Shown: positions 39,866 through 51,151 of the stretch, in pieces
How the letters are laid out: every line of letters starts with the position of its first letter
Numbering within the stretch: position 1 is the first letter of the stretch
Assembly (NCBI RefSeq): GCF_019649055.1
Contig: NW_026570226.1
Coordinates: 1,798,001-1,862,000, forward strand
Source: Paramacrobiotus metropolitanus
Lineage: Eukaryota; Tardigrada; Eutardigrada; Parachela; Macrobiotidae
Direction: 5' to 3'
Length of the DNA stretch: 64,000 nucleotides
Position numbers and translations under genes: made by a program
Notes under the pieces: generated by a model
What the model was told of the DNA's origin: nothing
What the model saw: only the letters and a program-made list of their open reading frames with translations
Database searches by the model: none

Positions 39866-40449
39866 TTACAGTCTGAGCAGACTGCGTTTGCGGCGCAACT
39901 GAGGGATGAAGCTATGGGTCTTCAAACGGGGGTCGTTCTGCACGTTGAGATTTTGTCCCTGACCCGGTATCCGGATATCGCTGTGTGTACGGAGTCGCGG
40001 ATCTTTCATAAGCTGCGCCATTGTCATGCCCGCAAAAACCAATGTAACGAGGAAAAAGATTGCCAAAAATGCCTAAAAGAAAACCACATGCCGAACACTG
40101 TGAAATGCATATACTCTGTATAGCAGGATTACTGCAGCAACTTGAATATCGGCACAGGTTGGCGAAACGTAAAATATGTATATACATACTGAAAAAGTAG
40201 TTATTGCCTAACTATATTTTAGGCATATGTCGTCACATTCTCGTGCATCAAATGTACAAAAAATAAAGGTTGTACAACTTGTAACCGAGTTGAGGCACGT
40301 CCCGTGCTTATACGGCGAGACTTAACAAAAAATCTTTAATCCTACTGCAGAAATTTCGTTTGAAAAGAGTAAGTGCACCTTAATTTAAATAAATCAAAAA
40401 ATATGGTTAATATTTATGTTGTCAAACGTACCTTGAACGGATTCATCAT
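39866..40449 (-). CDS. Short secreted peptide precursor with repeated DPRL(R/K)THS motif
   Basis: Two exons on the minus strand: 40449-40432 (six codons, MMNPFK) and 40072-39866, joined in phase 0 for 74 aa. The spliced N-terminus (MMNPFKAFLAIFFLVTLVFA then GMTMAQ) is a textbook signal peptide that spans the intron. The mature part contains two near copies of one unit, KDPRLRTHS and NDPRLKTHS, separated by about 20 residues. It then has a polybasic stretch RRKR before the end, which looks like a proprotein-convertase site. The layout suggests a neuropeptide-like or other processed secreted peptide; no family is recognised. A TATA box (TATATAA, 40578-40571 on this strand) lies about 125 bp upstream of the start. 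The splice join and signal peptide support each other. Confidence 0.7.
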
Positions 40450-40569
40450 TGATTCTTGCGGACAATGAATGGAAATAATTCCGAAAGCGAGTTTTGCAAC
40501 GGAGTACTAATACTTAGTAAGTTAGGGGAGTAGTGACCGATGCGGATGCATTTGATAAATTTTCAGAGC

Positions 40570-40580
40570 GTTTATATAGG
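40570..40580 (-). promoter_or_regulatory. TATA box of the DPRL-peptide gene
   Basis: The minus strand reads CCTATATAAACG about 125 bp upstream of the ATG at 40449, a consensus TATA element at a plausible distance. Confidence 0.5.
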
Positions 40581-42361
40581 TACTGCCCAGATGATTTTTG
40601 CAGAACTTTTTGCTCTTCGGCGTGTATATGTAATGCATTATGTGGATCAGGTTCATGACCAAAACAACAGTGAACATGTAACATCTTCAAAAGGTAACCG
40701 TTTACGCTTTGTTTTACTGGACATGTCGCGTATGTAACTGAACAATGACGTGATCGTCGAATTCGGCTAATATTATACTGCAAGCCAACGAACAGGCCAC
40801 GATACAGTTCACCTTCCTGCCGGAAGCTGGTTTGATCTAATTGTAAATTTGATGGTGAAAAATTCACCGCTATGGTTTGCTTGTTCTGATTGCCATTTTA
40901 ATGAGTACAAAAGGTTAACAATGCCGGTTATGAGAAAACTTATACCACCGCAGCAGCAAATGCATTATGCACATAACATACCGTAGTTAGACTCCTACGT
41001 ATGTGAAGTTGTGAACTAACAGAAAAAACGTGTACGCTTCAGTAATAACGTTAACGCTAACAATTAATTTTAAGCAAAAACAGCAATCCACAGCTGCCAG
41101 CAGATAAAAGACTAAAACTTTTGCTCAGCCGGAGAGAAATCTTTTAACAAAAGATGATCTGTTATTAGCAACTAACCATAAAGACTCAGGAAATGTTAAA
41201 GGATTCTCGGGGTAAACTGATGGGTATTCCGGGATTTCACCGGGATTTCACCATTAGGCAGAAGCGCTTATTGCAGGCACTGCCAGGCAGTCTCAGAAGC
41301 CAGTGAAGAAATGTGCAGAGTGTCGGTTTATATTATGAGTGATTTGAATTTTGTATATTTTGCACTTTACGATTTTTTAAATTTTCAGTATCGTACTCTG
41401 CAGTTGCTGGAATAAAATTGTTTTAATGAATGGAATAAAAAAATGTTTATGATGCACAAAATGGCAGGATCACGCTAAAGTCGAGTGGTAAAGTCACGGA
41501 GACAGTCATCATAGGTTGTGATCAAAAAAGTTACAATAGAATTAGCGGAGCTAATTCCAGTTAAGGCAGCAGAGGAAGAAGAGGCGGTACGATGTCTCCC
41601 GTTGGACAGTGGTCAACAGGACAAGCGCCCCGCAAGCGCGGGCTTAGTTGCCGCGGCATATATAAAGCCAAACTGTTCGCATGGATACACATGCCACTTC
41701 AATATTTAGTGATTTCTGTGGTTTCCTAAGCGTAATGCCAAATCGTATCTCCCGCCCGCCCTCCCCTTTTGTTTTAGGGAGGGGGTTGTTGTTGTTGTAG
41801 AAAGGGCTCATGGGATCCGCTGCGCCGGTCACCTATGCCTTAGCTACGCATTCTGCCCAAAGTACCAATAAAAGTTCATTTCCGGTCCGCGCCCGGCGCT
41901 GCCTTAAACAAATTTATGGTGCACTGGTGATGACTTCGCTTGTTTTTGTGTCAACTCCATCGTTTTGCCGTGGTGCCGCTGCGTTAGATACTACTCTGTT
42001 GTACGCCTGTGTAAACTGGAGAAAACGGCAGGCGACAAAACTGCGTCATCGTGAACTGTGGCGGATCGTTTTGTTGTGTTTATGAACCAAGGCAGCCAGC
42101 TGCAGCGCATGCTGTTGCATGCACATCAAAACTGCTGCTATATGTGGTTCATTTCAAACAGTCAACAGATAAGCTGGACAACTCCACAAATTTCACAAGG
42201 AAGCCACCAGGGCATGCAATACGAACAGTAACGTCCACATAAATTTCACTTTCAAAATTTAAAAATTTTTGGAAAGGTTGCCAAAGGCACAGGAAAATTT
42301 TGTTCGCGAACAATCACATATTATTTACGCTATAGGGAGAAATCTGTCGCAGTCCTGTGTT
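40581..42361. other. Spacer between the two secreted-peptide genes
   Basis: No supportable exon. Open frames at 40514-40867 (-), 41518-41709 (+) and 41810-42085 (+) lack splice partners or recognisable domains. A plus-strand TATATAAAG lies at about 41658, but no plus-strand gene follows. At 41755-41785 there is a short (G/C)5 stem followed by (TTG)n. Confidence 0.35.
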
Positions 42362-43291
42362 CTATCCCATAAGTCCCATGTTGCCCATATTCATCCCGTT
42401 GAATCCCATCGGACGGAAGCCGCGGTTCATTCCGAAATTCATTGGCCGTCGCTGACCCATGCCCATCATGCCGCCGTTAAATCGGTTACCCATAAAGTTG
42501 CCCATTCCGAAGTTCATGCCCATGCCCATTTGTGCATCGGCAACCTGGATGACCAAGAGGAGCATACCGGCAGCGAACAATACCTGCAGCGAAAGTATTC
42601 ATTTGATTACAAGTCGGTGTAACGAATCAGTGATTGGATATGTTGTATGTATGAACATGGCTAGTTAGAGCAAATTGTAAACATCCTTGTATAGTTGTCT
42701 GAATTATTAAGTACTTCAGATGCCTATCTGACCCATAATTTTAATTGCAAATATTCAAAAAAAGTAAGTTTAGTTCTAAAAGGTATGTTATTGCATTATA
42801 TGCCCAACTCAAGCCTAACATACTTCTACAGTATATAGACTGCATGCGCATCAAAAACATATGCAAATGAAGTACATAAAATTAATAGGAGCATAATTCA
42901 TACCTATACGTTAAAGCTGCTCCAGTAGAATACGGCTAGCCTGTTTGTCAGTTTGCACGGTTAAATAGGAGAAACGTTTTGTCAAATTTTGGCGTTTACG
43001 ATTATTATCCGATTGATAATAGTGGACAAGATCATTTTGAAAGGGATTCTACCAGTGCACAGACTATATAGTAAGACTGTAAGCGGACTAATCAGATGTT
43101 TTTTTTACTTACAAGTAAGGGCAATGAAAAATGGCTGTTAACAACTCAATAATAAGCACCGGTACAGTAAGCACATTCAAGCTTATTACGCATTCGATTA
43201 AGAAATGTTGATGTAATTTTATTTTTAAATAGCTTCTATCGTAAATACAAATACGATTTATCTGAATCCTTACCAAAAGTAAACGAGACAT
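42362..43291 (-). CDS. Short secreted Met/Gly/Asn-rich peptide
   Basis: Two exons on the minus strand: 43291-43274 (six codons, MSRLLL) and 42583-42362, joined in phase 0 for 79 aa. The N-terminus MSRLLLVLFAAGMLLLVIQV-ADAQ is a clear signal peptide with a cleavage site after ADA. The remainder (about 55 aa) is almost entirely Met, Gly, Asn, Phe and Arg in irregular repeats (MGMGMNFGMGNFMGN; RRPMNFGMNRGFRPMGF; NGMNMGNMGLMG). It is basic, with no cysteines. Glycine/methionine-rich secreted peptides occur among antimicrobial, cuticular and adhesive proteins; which applies here is unknown. A TATA box (TATATAA) lies about 115 bp upstream of the ATG. The architecture is the same as the gene at 39866-40449. 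Confidence 0.72.
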
Positions 43292-43401
43292 GGTTGATTA
43301 ATAAGAAATCGTCGTCCGGGAAATTAAAGCTGTATTATCCACGGGTAATTGCAATACTTCGTACAGACGCTAGATGCAATATAAAAAACCGTTCGTCTAC
43401 C

Positions 43402-43410
43402 CTTATATAC
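43402..43410 (-). promoter_or_regulatory. TATA box of the Met/Gly-rich peptide gene
   Basis: The minus strand reads GTATATAAGG about 115 bp upstream of the ATG at 43291. Confidence 0.5.
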
Positions 43411-43960
43411 TTTTTACACCTAACGGATGCAGAGTGTTGCGAGAAATCTTTGCTGTAGGAGCCAAAACTATGGCTGTGATTACGTTAACGTAATCGTTTG
43501 TTGCATCGAGAAAACCGTAGATCACTTGTCTTATACCGCTCGCACCATCATGTTTCTCATGCCAATTTCCCTTCATATTACACATAATACTTGTTTGCAT
43601 ACGGATCAGACGACAAAGACGCGTAACAAAAAAATGGTACAAACGAAAGAACACTATTTTATACCGAAACCTTCCTGGTTCAAGAAAACGAACTAGACGG
43701 TATGAAAGAATGCCGCAAATACTTGGGATTCCGAAATGCTGAATTGAATTTAGATGCCGGTACAGTTGACCGAATTTTTGGTCATAAGCGTTTTGCTAAA
43801 CCTTTTACCTAACGGATCGGAGTGCAACCGGTAAATAAAGAAGTCAGCTAACAAATTACATAAATGTAGGTACAGTAATACAATACGGTCGTTGGCTACC
43901 TGTTTTGCTGCGTGCAGAGTTTGAACGATTGATTATAGCCAGCAAGGGAAAAGGATAAAA

Positions 43961-44857
43961 CTAAGAAGCACGAACGACCAAAAACATTATATAGTCGCCG
44001 TGCTTACGGCGCGCGAATGCATTGGTCATGTCGGTTCCTGGTGGACTTTCCGACACATGAACTTTCGGCTTGATGCCTCTCTCATCCCATACCTGCAAAA
44101 AGGCCATGGTGACTCTGCTTCACTGGAAAAGGAATAAAGTATAACCATTCAGAAAAGAAGTAACAAAAAATGTTAGTAAAATTGTAAGAGTAACTATCCA
44201 CTGGATCAGTACATACATAAATGCCTATACATGCACCAAGCTGTTTTCAATTCTTCTGAAGCGGTAAACCACACAATACAATAATACACAATCGAGGCCA
44301 GTTCAACGTACCTAATTATTATACTTTACTGTTCAGTTCAGTAGGATGCAGCACTAGCTAATTTCATAACTGAAACTACAAATATTTGGGATCTTTTCAC
44401 AATGAAAACGAATTTATCAAAAAGTTTAGCCAGAAATAAGAAGTATGACTTTGCTTTCGGTGCCCACATAATGTTATACTTAGGTAAGACATGAAAGGAG
44501 AAGAGTTAAAATAAGAACCTGAAAAACGGCCGGTAGATTAGACTCAACAGGCAGCATGCTGGGGTTTATAGCATCATGGTGGAAATCGATAACAATGGGA
44601 ATTTTCAGCTTCTGACTTATCGGTAAGAGATCCTTCAGTTTGTAAGACATTTCATAATTTTCCAAGACTAACCGCTCCCTCACGTTGTGTTTCAAGGCAA
44701 GAAAATTAGCTTCCAGCCTCTAGATCTTCAGAGCTTCCGGTTTGTCCTCGTACACACCGCCGCCGTGGATGATCGCCACTGACTGCTTATCCAGTCCCAT
44801 CCGGTCAAGAACTCCGCACTGTTGCTCCAATCCAAAAATGGTCGAATTGGGGACAAC
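43961..44857 (-). pseudogene. uvde: UvdE-type UV-damage endonuclease, partial, with an in-frame stop
   Basis: Two exons on the minus strand: 44857-44519 and 44092-43961, joined in phase 0. UvdE nicks DNA 5' to UV photoproducts using a metal-binding TIM barrel. Family marks: CGVLDRMGLDKQSVAIIHGG with GGVYEDK, then RERLVLENYEMSYKLKDLLP, IPIVIDFHHDA, and in exon 2 VWDERGIKPKVHVSESP with ARRKHGDYI. The Glu of LEN, the HH pair and the Glu of HVSES, which should bind metal, are all present. An in-frame TAG at 44722-44720 interrupts the barrel. It lies in a six-base ATCTAG that interrupts the otherwise family-like EALK-RLEAN. The N-terminal part (about the first half of a typical UvdE) was not found upstream. 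Probably a relic, possibly acquired horizontally since the family is mainly bacterial and fungal. Confidence 0.75.
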
Positions 44858-45901
44858 CTGCAAAACAGGGACAACGTTACGTCAGTCAACAGTGCTCACA
44901 GGAAACCTGGAAACAACACGGTGATTCAGTAGACTATCAAGCCGAAACAGCGATTTACAGCTTTTTACCGAAGAAAAGGCATTTACCGGTAATTACCTAA
45001 ACACTCGAACGATAACAAAATAAAAATCTGAAGAAAAGATGATCAAATCTGTGCCGAAAGACGAAAGTGCTCACAACGCAGACAATGAAAACTGACGTTT
45101 TATTACTTACTGCTACTTGATGGTTTGTGACAAACAGTTTACAAGATGCAATTGCACTTTCAACGATTAATTACTGCAGTAATTAAATTGTCACCACATT
45201 TAACTTTTAAGTACAACATAAACGCGCTTGCTTTGCTTACTTTGGACGTTTTTCCAATCTGCGAGAGCAACGGTTGTGCAAAGTCCATTGAATACAGACA
45301 GCTTGTGGACGCGATGCAATTGGGGATACTATATAATATTATCAGAGAATAACCCGAATACTTGGATGTCATTTCCACGGTTTCATTCCAGAATGAAAGT
45401 AACGTAACATTCGTATTATTGTTTCAAACATATAAATAATATAACATTATTTGCAATATGTACGGAGACGAGCATCGCTCACCAAAATACATTCAAATGA
45501 AACATTTGTCCCAGTTGGCACGAGAAGGGACCGTACATAACACACTCATGGCATTCCCACGCATTATTTCCAAACTTAAACGCTGAAACAAAAATATAAC
45601 AAATAATATAACTATACTGTACCAAGTGTGCGGTCTGTACGTAAATCACCTACAACACTAGGATAGTACGTCCAATACGGTATTCACCATCAGGATTGAT
45701 GTTTATGGTAAGTACAGTAACTGATAGTACTAGTTAAAGTACTAACCCAAGTAGTGATATATTGGCAGCGGTATTTGCTTATCTCGTGAATTTATCGGAA
45801 TCTCATTTCGCTCTCCAGCGACATCCGGACGATCGGCAACAGTACTGGTCGTCCAAATTTACGAATTGTTTTGTCTGCTGTTTTGACACCAGCTAACTCA
45901 C

Positions 45902-46025
45902 GTGTTGTCCGTTTTGTTCCCGTATACAACGCCGCCGTGGATGATCACCACTGACTGTTTATCCAGTCCCATCCGATCAAGAACTTCACGCTGTTGCTTT
46001 AATCCTCCATTCTTGTCCATCACAT
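45902..46025 (-). pseudogene. Second partial UvdE copy (one exon fragment)
   Basis: The minus strand encodes GLKQQREVLDRMGLDKQSVV followed by IIHGGVVYGNKT. It closely matches part of the exon at 44857-44519, then ends at a possible donor (GTGAGT) or stop. No flanking UvdE exons are visible. It is a duplicated fragment or the remains of a tandem gene copy. Confidence 0.7.
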
Positions 46026-46149
46026 TAGCGCAAATTGTTTGATTAAAATTTTTGTGAGATGGATTCACGGGCTACTGACAGCGCATGCAGCCGTTCTAGT
46101 TGTAAGTGCTACTTAGCAGACTTGGTAACGTATGTTTCAAGTTGTTGAC

Positions 46150-46870
46150 CCCATACGAAAGTGATGCGGTCAGAATGCAAACGCGTTCATTTTGGCTTCG
46201 TCTATTCTGAACGATTTCTGAATCTAACGAATTTTTAAAAATCTCTGCAATTATATTTTTCTCCTTCAATAAAAGCCCAGCTGGTCAGAAATCCGGTGGT
46301 GGATGTCGATCGGATTTCGTGCTAGCTCAATCGAAAAAGTAGTCGTTCTGCAAAGTGCTGCTAAAATGTGCGCAAGCGTCTAAATTTCCGTATGAGAGCG
46401 CATACCTGGCATGCGATTTAGAGACAACCTGAACCTACTAACTACGTAATTTCAACAGTCGGATTTGCGCTGAGTTAATTGGAAATATACAGAAACATGA
46501 CCAAATCAGCATAGTTTTTCCGCATCACTTTCGTACGGGTCGACCGCTCGGGTTTCGTAAATCTGCTGCGCACACGAAAATGATGTGGCCACAATGCGAA
46601 GGCGTGCATTTTGATTTCGCTTGTCCTGCACGACTTCCGAACGTAACGAATTTTAAAAAATGTCAGCTATTATATTTTTCTCTTTCAATCGAAAGCCCAG
46701 TAGGCTAGAAATCCGACGGTCGTTGTCCATCGGATGTCGTACTAGCTCCATCGAAAAGGCGGACATTCTGCAAAGTGCTGCTAAAATGGCGCAAGCCGCA
46801 AGGGACAAAAGTCACAAAACCTCCAAATTGAAAGCGCATACGTGGGATGCGATTTAGGGATGAGTGAATG
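46150..46870. repeat. Divergent tandem duplication of about 300 bp
   Basis: Segment 46155-46455 matches 46570-46870 in order, with many substitutions: GAAAGTGATG / GAAAATGATG, then TTATATTTTTCTC, TCAAT(C/A)(G/A)AAAGCCCAG, TTCTGCAAAGTGCTGCTAAAATG and GATGCGATTTAG. The centre-to-centre distance is about 415 bp. No coding content is recognised. Confidence 0.8.
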
Positions 46871-46979
46871 ACCAACTAACTACTACGTACTTACAAATAC
46901 ATCGTTAGGTTAACTGGAAACATCCATGAACACGACTTTTTCTGCAATGCTTTCTTGAAGGCTGCATATACAGTACAAT

Positions 46980-47605
46980 GGCTAACAATTACATAGGCTA
47001 AAATAGTGTGTAGTGATACACATTTCGTGTAGTGATAAACGTGTAGTGTGTAGTTTTAGCTGTCCAAGTGTGTAAGATTAAAGAAGTTCAAAACCGTTAA
47101 AAAAATTACAGGGGGGTATCTTGAAAATGAAAAAATATTAATTCTACTATTTTTCATAGAATTTCTAGCAATTCTCACTAGCAATTCTCACAAGAAAAAC
47201 GTGCGTCGGCTTCGCGCTTCGCGCGAAACCTGCCTCATCTCTCAACTTTATTTCGATCTTAGCGTTGTATTTCGACCTTAAGCTTTCGTAAGCTCAAATA
47301 ATTTAGTCTCAAGCGCACTAATTTGCTGTTTTTAATCAAAGCTCCCGCAATTTCCGCAGTAAAAATGGTCTCTGGTTTCGCGCTTTGCGCGGAGGTGGAC
47401 ATTCACCTTAATTTTTAACACTTAATTGGTATCGTGCGTGCGCTGGTTTTGCCTTCTCTTAAAAAACAATGAGAAGATTTTTACTGCTTTTGGTAAAATT
47501 TAATGCAGTCACTCCCCCTAGGGACGCCCCCCAGGGGCGCCCCGGGGGAGTGTGTAGTGATAGAATTTAGATATTTTAGCTCATTTGTTAGTAACAAATG
47601 AGCTT
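46980..47605. mobile_element. Possible non-autonomous element with palindromic GC-rich core
   Basis: GTGTGTAGTGATA-type sequence with TTTTAGCT appears at both ends (about 47010-47060 and 47550-47580). Inside are GC-rich patches (GCGCTTCGCGCGAAACC at about 47213; TTTCGCGCTTTGCGCGG at about 47377) and two strong stems. One is CACTCCCCC (47510-47518) / GGGGGAGTG (47544-47552), with a further GC stem inside. The other is a perfect 13-bp inverted repeat 47578-47590 / 47592-47604 (AGCTCATTTGTTA). Ends and target duplication are not resolved. Confidence 0.4.
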
Positions 47606-47990
47606 TAGTCTTGTGCAGACGGGCCTAGCAAATTCCCTGTACGAAGTTACGCTATGAACGATTGCCACTACACTACGTCTACAACACAGACAAATTTCAC
47701 TCCTCTTAAGGTTTCAGATAATTATACAGGATAAAAATTATTATTTTTAATTGATCAACATTTGGCATGTATCCGCCATGTAAAATGTATGTGCAGCGTA
47801 AATAGTGTGGCGTAGCGCGCCGTGGTATGCAGTTGGCGTCACCCGTGAATTTATATATTTCGCTGTTCTGATGCGATGGAAATTACGGGGCAAGCTAAAC
47901 CGGTCTGTCTGTCTTTTTGTTAAGGAAACTTCTGCTCGTATGACACTGGTATTGTTGCTGGGTAACTCTGAACTTTACTTCTGTTGTTTA

Positions 47991-48269
47991 GCGAACACCG
48001 AAAGTGATCACCAGGCGGCACTAGTGTTCGCTTCTCCTCCACCGGCACCTCCCCCATCGACCGACGTGCCTGCCATCCCGCCAACGTCGGCTGCTGATCC
48101 GAACTTTGCCGATAAACTCAGCTTGCAGTTGCAGGTGGTGATAAAGAAACGTCGGCGAAAGGATGAGGCTTATATTAGGGTGTCTTCAGACGAGTCCGTC
48201 AGCTTGGGATGTATGTCAGCATCACCAAACCCATCGCCCTCGCCAACAGGCATCAGTGAAATGGACAAG
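47991..48269 (+). CDS. Possible proline-rich exon, unknown gene
   Basis: The open frame has protein-like composition from an acceptor (TTGTTTAG) at about 47990 to a possible donor (ATGGACAAG then GTAGGA) at 48269. It includes a Pro/Ala/Ser-rich stretch (FASPPPAPPPSTDVPAIPPT), a basic patch (VVIKKRRRKDEAYIRVSSDE) that could be nuclear-localising, and SASPNPSPSPTG. The frame is also open upstream to 47805 and downstream to a stop at 48312. No partner exon or family is recognised; the repeat array that follows would lie in its intron. Confidence 0.3.
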
Positions 48270-49340
48270 GTAGGACGCTTGATACAATTACAACCACCCG
48301 GTGTGGCAGCGTAATTCGGTTTTCGTCTTGCAAACTTTTTAAGATTTCTATGTTTTTAGTTTTCGTAACCGTAACCGCCCATGTAACGGGTTACAGTACT
48401 TGGCTCTAGCAAGCCGATATTAGGCTTGTTATGGCTGTTTTCCTGAAATTATTTTCCGGAGCGGACTGACACCAGTTGGCAGTCCGTTAAACTAGAATAA
48501 TTACAAAGACTAGTCTTTGTACACTATTTAGTTTACGGCTTGTTTTCGAACAGTCTATGAAAGTCTGTAACCAAAATGTTACACAATTCTGATTCGCACA
48601 CGCACAGCACAGGCATTAAGTTACACAAAGGAAGATACTGTAAGGAAATATCCATAAATTACGTTCCCGAAAAATTATTTCTTTACGTAATTTATATATG
48701 GTCCCTAATCATACCGTTAAATGTTAGTTACAGCTCAACTTACAGTAGAGTAAGTATACGAATCTTTTATAATAAAAGAATAAGAAGGTGCACAAAAATC
48801 GTGTCTGTCTCCCTTTTCTGAGCGACACAGTGAGCGAAACTTAGGTTTCTGTATATCATTCGATAACGCAAGGTATGTGGATGAGCCCAAAAGAGTTAGT
48901 TTTGTGAAAACCAAAACCAGGTTTGAGAAAAAATTCCAAAACCTAACATGCAAAACCTACGGGAACGTCAAAAACCTGTAAACTCTATAACTGCCACCTC
49001 GAGTGCGAGAGGCTGTGGTAATGCGAATAATGCATTAGCTTACTTATTTCGCTATCAGGTTCGTTAGCACACCACAGTTCACAACAGCCGTTACAGTTAT
49101 GGCTTTGTAGCCCTCAATCATAAATTTTTCTAAAAAGTCTTTTCAAAAAGCAAGTGAAGTTTAAAAGTGGCTATTTTGAAAGACTTCACAGTCAACGTGC
49201 TATCCCGTTACGAATGGCTCAAAATTCCATAGATAAAGTAGTCGCCTCCCAAAGTGGTTTGGTTCTTCACTCACAGAATTACGGTGCCGTATTAATTTTA
49301 CCAATTAGGGTATACCGATTAGTGTCCAATTAATTCAAAA

Positions 49341-50571
49341 CTAGCAGACCCCGCGCAAATTGCGCGGAATAAGTATTTGCGCGGAATAAGTCCGCGAAGG
49401 ATTATTATTACCTTTTCATACTAAACGCAAAAATATAAAATAACGATTACAAATGTAACTTTAATAAGCGAAACCTCGTGCAATTTAATTTATTTGCATA
49501 GGCAAATGTTTGAATGGCTTAACGTCTCGTCGATTGTTGGTTCAGATTACGGAATAACGTTAAGCGTAGAAATTTGAAAGTTTCCCCTCAAAAATTGCCG
49601 CTTCCATGTGCACCTTATTAGTTCTACAAACAGTAAATAAATTTTAAATAAATAAATTCAAAGACACCCCGTCTGCCACTTCCGATTTCCGGCCGCATTT
49701 CCCTGATCGGCGCGGGTGTCCCGTTACAGTACTATTATACCACAAAGCTGGCATTGTCAAACTTCCCGTGTTTTATTTTGTTTTTGTTAGGGCATTATAT
49801 ATAAAAAAACATTCGAAAAATAAAATCAAAATTGGCGTGTTTCTGACGTCAAACCTTTTGGATGTACATGTTGGACCAAAGCGTTGGAATTTGTAACAAA
49901 ATTAATTCATTTAATTTTCGCAAAGGTTACTGGTATAAAATTCTTAATGGAATTTTAAACTTCATAGATAATTCTCATAAAAATCGTCAAAAGCCACAAC
50001 AATTTTCATGACAAATGACAACTGTAATAACATAATAATTAGGTCAACCCTTTCCTTTTCAAATTTTCTGAAAAGCAGGAGGCCCATTTGACCAAGCACT
50101 CGCGCTTGGAGCGAAATTTCCCGCTACCACTGTGACTTTCCCGTGTTTTACTGAGCCGGTACATCACGCGTCCGGCTCACTGTTACTACAGACTGTATTT
50201 TCCGCCATTTCGAACTCCAAATCTGTCCGTAATTACAATCTGATTCCAGAATCCAGTATTCGACCACCATTGTTGCCCACGCTTAATAATAAAAAAAACC
50301 AAAATGTGAAAAATTTGCAAGATGGCTGACCGACTAATTCCTACTGACCACTGACCAGTCACCTAACTATTACCGTGTTTTGCAAATATGTGTCCCCCCA
50401 TTGACAGAATCCCCGCGATACCGTTCCCTCCCGCCTCCCTTACCTTGTGTAGCTGTCTCGCCATGACTTTGAAGCTCTAAAGGAGCAAACAAATTTAGGT
50501 ATTCTATCCCCGACCACGTCTCCCCCCCACCCCCCGCCAAATAGCGTCCCCTTCCGAAGGCAATCCACAAA
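49341..50571 (-). mobile_element. Helitron-like non-autonomous element (left copy, B)
   Basis: Reverse complement of the right copy. Its CTAG 3' terminus is at 49341 on the minus strand, again followed by T, and it is inserted at the AAAA/TTTT centre of the A/A' palindrome. It differs from the right copy by several short indels, which argues for two real copies. Confidence 0.5.
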
Positions 50572-51151
50572 TTTTGAATTAATTGGACACTAATCGGTAT
50601 ACCCTAATTGGTAAAATTAATACGGCACCGTAATTCTGTGAGTGAAGAACCAAACCACTTTGGGAGGCGACTACTTTATCTATGGAATTTTGAGCCATTC
50701 GTAACGGGATAGCACGTTGACTGTGAAGTCTTTCAAAATAGCCACTTTTAAACTTCACTTGCTTTTTGAAAAGACTTTTTAGAAAAATTTATGATTGAGG
50801 GCTACAAAGCCATAACTGTAACGGCTGTTGTGAACTGTGGTGTGCTAACGAACCTGATAGCGAAATAAGTAAGCTAATGCATTATTCGCATTACCACAGC
50901 CTCTCGCACTCGAGGTGGCAGTTATAGAGTTTACAGGTTTTTGACGTTCCCGTAGGTTTTGCATGTTAGGTTTTGGAATTTTTTCTCAAACCTGGTTTTG
51001 GTTTTCACAAAACTAACTCTTTTGGGCTCATCCACATACCTTGCGTTATCGAATGATATACAGAAACCTAAGTTTCGCTCACTGTGTCGCTCAGAAAAGG
51101 GAGACAGACACGATTTTTGTGCACCTTCTTATTCTTTTATTATAAAAGATT

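Noticed and set aside
40514-40867. 117-codon open frame on the minus strand
   Set aside because: It overlaps the TATA box and promoter of the DPRL-peptide gene and has no recognisable domain.
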